Below, one piece after another: positions 43,216 to 49,164 of a stretch of DNA of 49,164 nt. The DNA is from Psilocybe azurescens. Its lineage: Eukaryota; Basidiomycota; Agaricomycetes; Agaricales; Agrocybaceae. The stretch's first letter is position 1; each line of letters begins with the position of its first letter. The DNA is taken from contig JAJIRX010000296.1 in NCBI GenBank assembly GCA_023853785.1, forward strand, positions 1-49,164, given 5' to 3'. The notes beneath the pieces are model-generated. The model saw only the letters and a program-made list of their open reading frames with translations, had not been told where the DNA came from and did no database searches. The position numbers were made by a program, and so were the translations under genes.

Positions 43216-43656
43216 GCACGAAAAGGGAGAAATGGAGAAGGAAATGGGGGTGTGGAAGGCGGCGAGAGATCAAGAGGAGGGACCGGACAGGTGTAAAACA
43301 AAGAACGAGAAATGAGGGCATGCGGCGAAGAGGGACTAGGTGAGAATGACCTAATCATTTGTCAGCACTTTCGGTGACCAAAAGCGGGTGACCGAGCCAC
43401 GCGGTCACGACAAATCGCGTGTAGAACTGAGTACTGAACGTTTGAACGCTCAAGCCAAAGTCCTCGCGCATCGCAACGCCTGTCGCAGTTAAGTGCTTAA
43501 GCTATCTTCTTCATCCTCGCTCTTCCGTTCTTTGTCGTCTTTATTATCGTCAAATGCCCGCGAGTCCTACTGCTATATCTGATCCTCGTGCAGGAGACGG
43601 AAGAGGAGTGTGACCCATCGCCGATTGTGGGTTGGTATGTTGGGATGGATTACTGA
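43216..43656 (+). pseudogene. K5: deletion remnant of the K gene
   Basis: It has the same structure as K2: unit-specific sequence, then SPTAISDPRA-like residues joined to the K C-terminus (TEEECDPSPIVGWYVGMDY, stop 43654-43656). The shared deletion with K2 shows that it predates the large duplication. Confidence 0.55.
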
Positions 43657-44564
43657 GTGGTGATGGGCATGCATTGGTGCGTGCATTGAAATTTATGAAT
43701 AGGGATGGAATCTTCATGTTTTTTTGTTTGATTTTTTCTTTAGGTTCACGTTTGCATAGTCCACTTGCCGCCGACTTCCTACTGCTCCCTCGGCGCTTTC
43801 ATTGTGTTCTCAAACCCCATTTATAATTCTCATATCCAACCCTTCTATTTTATTCGCATTTTTACCTTCCCTTACACAATTTATCCTTCGACTCTAACTT
43901 CAACTTAACTTTTTTTTCCCTTTACATCCCAATCCACCAATACCGCACCCGAAAGCATCACACGTGCTGGAGCAGCACACCGTCCATCCATCCATTCCAC
44001 CAATCTTCTTCCTTTCCCCTATTCATCATTATTATGATCCTCTGCCTTGATTTGGTATCCCAGTCGATTGTGTGCATGCCGCCGCGCGAGCTTCTTGATT
44101 GTATGCCGCCGCGCCATGCTGCTGCCGCCTGTACCTGGAAAGCATTTTTGGATTCTCGAGTCGTCCGGATTGGGGTTTGGGTTTGAGTTTGAGTTTATAT
44201 GTGAGTGCATGCGTTTGGTGTTGTTATTCTCATTTAAATGTATTACTACACGCGAGCCCGGGTGCTGAATGAAAGCGATGGCATCCTCTGCACTCTTCCT
44301 CCGTAACCATTCTAAGGACGGAGTTTGAGTCGAGTGCTGAGGTGCTTCGTGTTTATTGTTTGTCGCTTGCTGGATTGTGTGACCCCCTTCGCGATTGCGA
44401 TTGCAATTGCTATTGCGATTTTATTTTTGATTGATGAATTTGAATTCTAGTACGCCTCCCAAAACACCAAAAGCAGAAGAAATACCAAACATATAAACCG
44501 ACTGCACTACCCCTCCCTTCAGACCGATGGCTTATCGATGTCTCGATTTATCGACGATGCGGAA
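43657..44564. repeat. L linker and R repeat (type b), copy 5
   Basis: It matches 19756-20689, including GAAAGCATCACACGTGCTGG, CCATCCATCC, TGGTATCCCAGTCGATTGTG and the CGATTG/CTATTG microsatellite at 44388-44422. No gene is supported. Confidence 0.65.
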
Positions 44565-45487
44565 GAAAACCTTCATCCCGTGCCCGCCCACACCTCCACC
44601 AACCACACACTAACGATCTCGCCGTTCAGGTTTTATTATATCTGAGCGCACCGTGGGTTTTCTCATAATTCCTTCCACATTTCTTACACTTTAACTACGC
44701 GCTGCTCTCTATACATGATCTGGATATCGACAATTATTTCACCACATGCAAGCCATGCACCACCCTACCCACATATCGCGCGCTCTCTCGTCTCCTCCGC
44801 TCGCTGTTGGATCTTGGTGTGGTGACGATCTCATCCAGGATCTAGGAACGAGGCCGATTCTGCTCCAGGGAGTACAACGACGACGATATCATTAAGAAAA
44901 TTCAATAATAACAACCCCACACCCACATCCTGACATACAGGCAGGCAGGCAACCGATGAGACAAGAAATGTTATGATCTTTTGTTTTCGTACTGGAGCTG
45001 GTACCGTAGATAAAATACATACATACCTACATACATAGCTAGTACGAAAATTACGGTATTGAATATCTTGAGCAATTATATTCAATTTATTTGAAAGAAT
45101 ATATTGTTTCGTTGACTGAATATTCGCGCGTGTGATACAAGTAACCTTGGTGCTACTTTGAAAGAGGAGAAGAGAGGACCGAGCGCCTCCGTCTTCGGCC
45201 TTCATCCTTCGGTTTGAATGGTGATCACTGATTCGAGGTTCGTACTGTATGCAAATAAATGCACGGTTGTGTATATGTGAACCAGACCATTGAAACAGAT
45301 GCTAGCCTTCAGCTTATTGACCTCAACATCTATCCCGAACCTATGGTCTCAGTGACTTGGCCGGTTTCAGGGGGTCGAATATCATTATTAGTTTCACCAT
45401 ATGGTGGGACATTCTAGTATCTATACTCCTGCAGTTTCCTTTCATGTCAACGCCACAGCGCTCTCCGAATATACGCGTACGCCCAAA
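44565..45487. repeat. Pre-N module, copy 5
   Basis: It lacks about 100 bp of the left part seen in copies 1-3. It retains CACACACTAACGATCTCGCC, ATTAAGAAAATTCAATAATA and a CATACATACCTACATACATA run at about 45018. It lies downstream of the N4 stop codon. Confidence 0.7.
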
Positions 45488-48127
45488 CTATGTATTCCCA
45501 CATGGCCGTTTGCTTTCATGCTGCACGTTCCTGCACATCCTCGTTGCTTGAAAGAATAGATTCATCGACGTAAATAAGCGGGGCATCCAGTTGTAATCAT
45601 CTAGGTCATCAGCCCTGAAATAATGAGCACAGTCACGTGCATCTCCTGTCCAGTTAATGATGATTTTGAATGGTGAAGGACTCGACCCTTTGAATTTCAG
45701 CAAATAGCTGCGGACTACTCCAAACAAGGTCTGTACCCGATGGCGCACATTGATTCCCGGTCTTCCCAGATTGAAGGCAAGATTTTGTTTGCCGAGCATA
45801 TTAACTAGCTCGGCTGTGTACCCAGCCTTCGACAATACGAATGCAACAACATCCCAGATGAAGTCCCACGGGCTGCCTTGACACAGGCGTGGAGAAAGGG
45901 ATCTTGTCCCACCCCAAGCCTTGACTGCGAACTCCACCGCGAACACCGCAGCCATAGTATACGTTGATTGATCTACAGCGTATGGTCCTGCTCGCGAAGG
46001 ATCATTTAGAAATTCTGTCACCATCCGTACATATGGGGCACCAATTATGCGATAAAGGTGGTACCATGCAGGTTGTCGCCGGCCACTTCCCACCTCTATT
46101 TCATTGAATATTGCAGAAAAGAGGAAACCGGGAGCAGACGCTGAGAAATCATCTGCAAATGAGTCTCGCAGAACCGAAAATGACCCCAAGAGACTACTCG
46201 ATTGGATTCGAGTATCCCGCTGGCACTGACGGCGGTCCAAAAAAAGCTCAGATGAGGGCTCAGAGGGAATCAATCCCAGAGCATCTGCGTAATCTTTGAT
46301 CCGAAATACGACGATGGTGCAGATAGAGCTGTGCTGTTTGCCTAAATTCCTTGATTTGGAGTCAAAATATGTTGTTTCAAATATCTTTAAAATAAGTAGA
46401 CGTACCGACGTTTGTAGAAATTCTAGAAACATTGCAGGATTCTCAATCGAAGAGCCATAATACATTAAAGGGTCAGCCATTAATGTGAGCACATAAGTTG
46501 TCCAGTGCTGAACATAGGGCACATTGAAAACCTTCTCCCGAAGAATGGTGTTGTCATGCAGAGGGCCTGCCAGTCGAAGATGCCTCAAGAGTGACCGGTA
46601 TGCATAATCTTGCACCGGTCTCGCTATGTCAAGCGCTATATATGAAATAGACCGAAGGTCAGAAATAAATTGTAAGAGAGCAATCAATGCTTACATTCAA
46701 TGGCAGAAATACAGAAATTGGCAGCTTCCTCATGCCTTTTACTGGGATCTACAAAAAATTGACGAGACCGGGTTGGATCAACGAGGAAGTCAGTGAACGA
46801 TGCATGAAGAAATTTGATGGGCTTATTGATATCTGAGGCATCCACAACAGACAATATGTCAATGAGGAGGAGCTGAACAGTTCCTGGGGTAAGTTGCATA
46901 AACTCCTCCAGATCCGTAACTGCCAGAGGTTCAATGTAATCATCTGTATTCAAATTGGACAATACAAAAGCCATCCCAAGAATTCGCAAGACTTCTTTGA
47001 CATTTTCCAGCTCAGAAAGGATACTGATATATAGAGTATCAAGTTGCGCGTATGGGCCATCATCATTGACCGAAAGGAGGCCTTGAACGACTTTGAGGCG
47101 ATAGAGTGGACTGCATTGAGGAGAGGACACATATCTAATGACCGTGGCTGCGTAGATGAATTGACCAGATGATTTTGCAACCAATTTGTCGATGTCTTTC
47201 TTCAATGGCCATGAATCTGGAAAATGGGCGCGCATAATGTGTGTCCTTCGTATGTCACAAAATGAGTCTTTCAGATATATCCAAATATCTTCGTATGGCC
47301 GGTATGTGTCGTCGAGTGCAAGACGAAAGGTCAGACTGTGTAAAGGGGCAACAGAAAATGATGTAGTGAGATGATACTCTGGTCGGCTGGCAATGAGAAA
47401 TCTGAAGGGGAGAGCCGAGCGATGGTGTTGGAGTTCATTTGAGATGGTGTTTAAAATAGTATTCTGAGAGTCCGCTCCATGGCATTCGTCGAGACCATCA
47501 ATAATGATTAGATTGGGAAACGGTGTCGCAGATGTGAAGCGCCCGGTGCTAGAAAGCTGAAGAAGAGGATTGAGGAACAATGTGAGAAATTGTGTATTGA
47601 AATTAAGCTGGAAGATTGCTGGATTGTTGTTGATGACTGCTTCGATTATTGGCCGGGATTCATGAATGTGTAACCATAACTGATAGGCCAACGTGGCGAC
47701 GAAAGCCTTCTCGTTGTTTCGCCTGAGATCTGACCTAGAGAAAAAGTGGCGAGAAGGCAATTCTTAGCGGCACATAGTTCTGCGAAGGTCTGGGCGATGG
47801 CCGATTTGCCTGCGCCTGCCGGACCATAAAGCCAAAGCACCAAGTTATCCCATCCAAACACCCCAATAAACCAATCCATGAGCTTCTTGAGGACGGCAGT
47901 ACGAGTGTTTGGATGGCATTTGGGAGGGTCGAATCGGTCGCCTGAGTTATGGAGCGCCCCGAGAGATGATGCCTCGAGCAATTGTTTGATGGCTGTACTC
48001 ATGCATTGATTGTATTTAAGGATAGCTGACATAAACCGAGGGAGCCACATACCTTCGGACGATGGTGCATGATGGTGCTCGGTGAACGTTCCTCCATTTA
48101 TCAAGACATTTTTGAATGGTCAAGCAT
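45488..48127 (-). pseudogene. NACHT NTPase gene N4, broken
   Basis: Exons deduced by comparison with N3 are 48053-48127, 46695-47992, 46406-46635 and 45488-46341, with 60-64-nt GT-AG introns. Exon 1 has lost one base after the start codon. Exon 2 keeps Walker A GPAGAGKSAIAQT and Walker B LIIIDGLDEC, but a 4-nt deletion near 47747 shifts the frame between them (CLLATFSLGQ against LLASFFFSRSD). The start of exon 4 carries net extra bases that stop the spliced frame, yet the unspliced frame through intron 3 stays open for 399 codons (45488-46687). The C-terminus ends RPCGNT with TAG, as in N2. I treat it as a recent pseudogene. Confidence 0.85.
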
Positions 48128-48889
48128 CGTACAAGCAACTGATATCCTTTATGACTGAGCGAGGAGGATGGTGGTGTGTCTCTCCGATCTTGGTCTGGGG
48201 AAAGAAAGCTTAGTTGGTGAATCTCCTCAAATACGATGAGAACACATGGAAATGCGTCATTGTGTATGAGGTTCGGCATACTCGAAAACAGCACTACGTT
48301 TTCATTGGCGCTTTTCATTACATGCACAGCTTGTTATTTTAGGATCGAAGCTAACATTGCTTACCTGTTAATCGGACTTCGGAAAATTTTTATTGCCACT
48401 TCTTTATTGAATACGACGAGCCCTGTCTTCCCATATTCTCAATAGCCAGTGTAAGTGTAATATGATTCGTTGTAAGCAGCGCCAACCAGTATCTACATAA
48501 GCGGTCTCCCTCTGTTCTTTCTCATAACGCATCCATTGCACAGGTCGAGCAGTGACTCGTATTTGGAATTGGTGGATATCTATATACAAGCACAGTAGCT
48601 CGCACGCTCCCCGCGGCTTCACTCTACACGCCGATGATCTGTGGACAGCCATTAAGCACAAATAGATACCTCATCGGACTTGTATGATGTAACCCGCCGA
48701 AACTATAGCTCAATCGTCGACGTGAACACTCTGATACCTACATGGGACTCGGACATAGAGCACACCGATTGGAATCTGTCTATCAGTGATCGGTCAACAT
48801 TGGTTTGAGAACCCCGAGAACGAGGTTATATTATTGAGCTTCCATCCCGGATTATTTGACCAATAAATTAAAGCCACGTTGTGGCAATT
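48128..48889. other. N4 upstream region (start of Y2)
   Basis: Counterpart of 24107-24890. It shares CTCCGATCTTGGTCTGGGGA, CACAGCTT and TGTTAATCGGACTTC-type words, followed by CCAGTATCTACATA. No gene is supported. Confidence 0.45.
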
Positions 48890-49164
48890 TTCTCCTTACT
48901 ATTCCGCACTAGCGCCTTGCTCGCCTGCCAGGCAACTCTCTCCAGAGCCGATAGCTCCATTCCGCTCTCATGTCCGAGATTAATGTATTCAAGTGTTTCG
49001 ACATTCCGTTTTGTCCAGTCAATGATGAGTTTGAACCCTGGCAGAATCGTGCCTGTGAACAGTTGCTGACTATTCTCATGATAGAGCAATACTTGTTGCG
49101 CATGTTATGATATGGGATCCCTAGAGCAAAGGTCACGGTCTGATTGCTGAAAAAATTCAGCAGG
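48890..49164 (-). pseudogene. Y2: divergent NACHT C-terminal remnant, cut by window edge
   Basis: The minus strand reads MTFALGIPYHNMRNKYCSIM and GTILPGFKLIIDWTKRNVE, matching Y1 (TMTFALGMPYHNMRNKYR, GTILPGFEFIIDWTQW). Frameshifts separate the blocks. It continues beyond the window end. Confidence 0.65.

Overview
The window looks like genomic DNA of a filamentous basidiomycete fungus, most likely an Agaricomycete. This rests on very short GT-AG introns of about 60 nt that recur at the same positions in four gene copies, on the Agaricomycete-style NACHT NTPase family, on a decayed Ty3/gypsy retrotransposon, and on a recognisable eukaryotic Sec61 alpha gene in five broken copies. No ordinary housekeeping locus is intact.

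Positions 1-8960 are a graveyard of repeats. They hold a 700-bp purine-rich minisatellite, an internally collapsed gypsy element (1.2-2.5 kb), a 1.5-kb element with 164-bp inverted arms (3.76-5.29 kb), three small terminal-inverted-repeat elements (6.77-8.25 kb), a perfect 46-bp palindrome at 7154-7199, and a LINE-like tail ending in poly(A) at 8960.

Positions 8961-49164 are a modular tandem array. The basic order on the plus strand is: a spacer module (called pre-N here), a cargo gene on the minus strand (a NACHT gene, N, or an unrelated module, X), an upstream module (P), a Sec61 alpha fragment on the minus strand (S), an unrecognised Ser/Pro/Ala-rich coding-like module on the plus strand (K), and a repeat-rich linker (L). 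The order read here is N1-P-S1-K1-L-X1-S2-K2-L-N2-Y1-P-S3-K3-L-N3-P-S4-K4-L-X2-S5-K5-L-N4-Y2. Corresponding modules recur 22.6-24.1 kb apart (N1 to N3, X1 to X2, S2 to S5, N2 to N4, Y1 to Y2), so the window holds nearly two copies of a higher-order repeat.

Only N3 (32525-35228, four exons, 839 codons by my reading) keeps an open NACHT frame. N1, N2 and N4 carry different frameshifts and stops, and Y1/Y2 are remnants of a more divergent NACHT paralogue. All five Sec61 alpha copies are broken. NACHT proteins of this kind are STAND NTPases, thought to act in fungal non-self recognition and heterokaryon incompatibility. The repeated pairing with Sec61 alpha fragments and with K is unexplained: passive co-duplication is the simplest reading, and a functional link is speculation. 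All assignments come from reading the sequence by eye; no alignment or database search was run.
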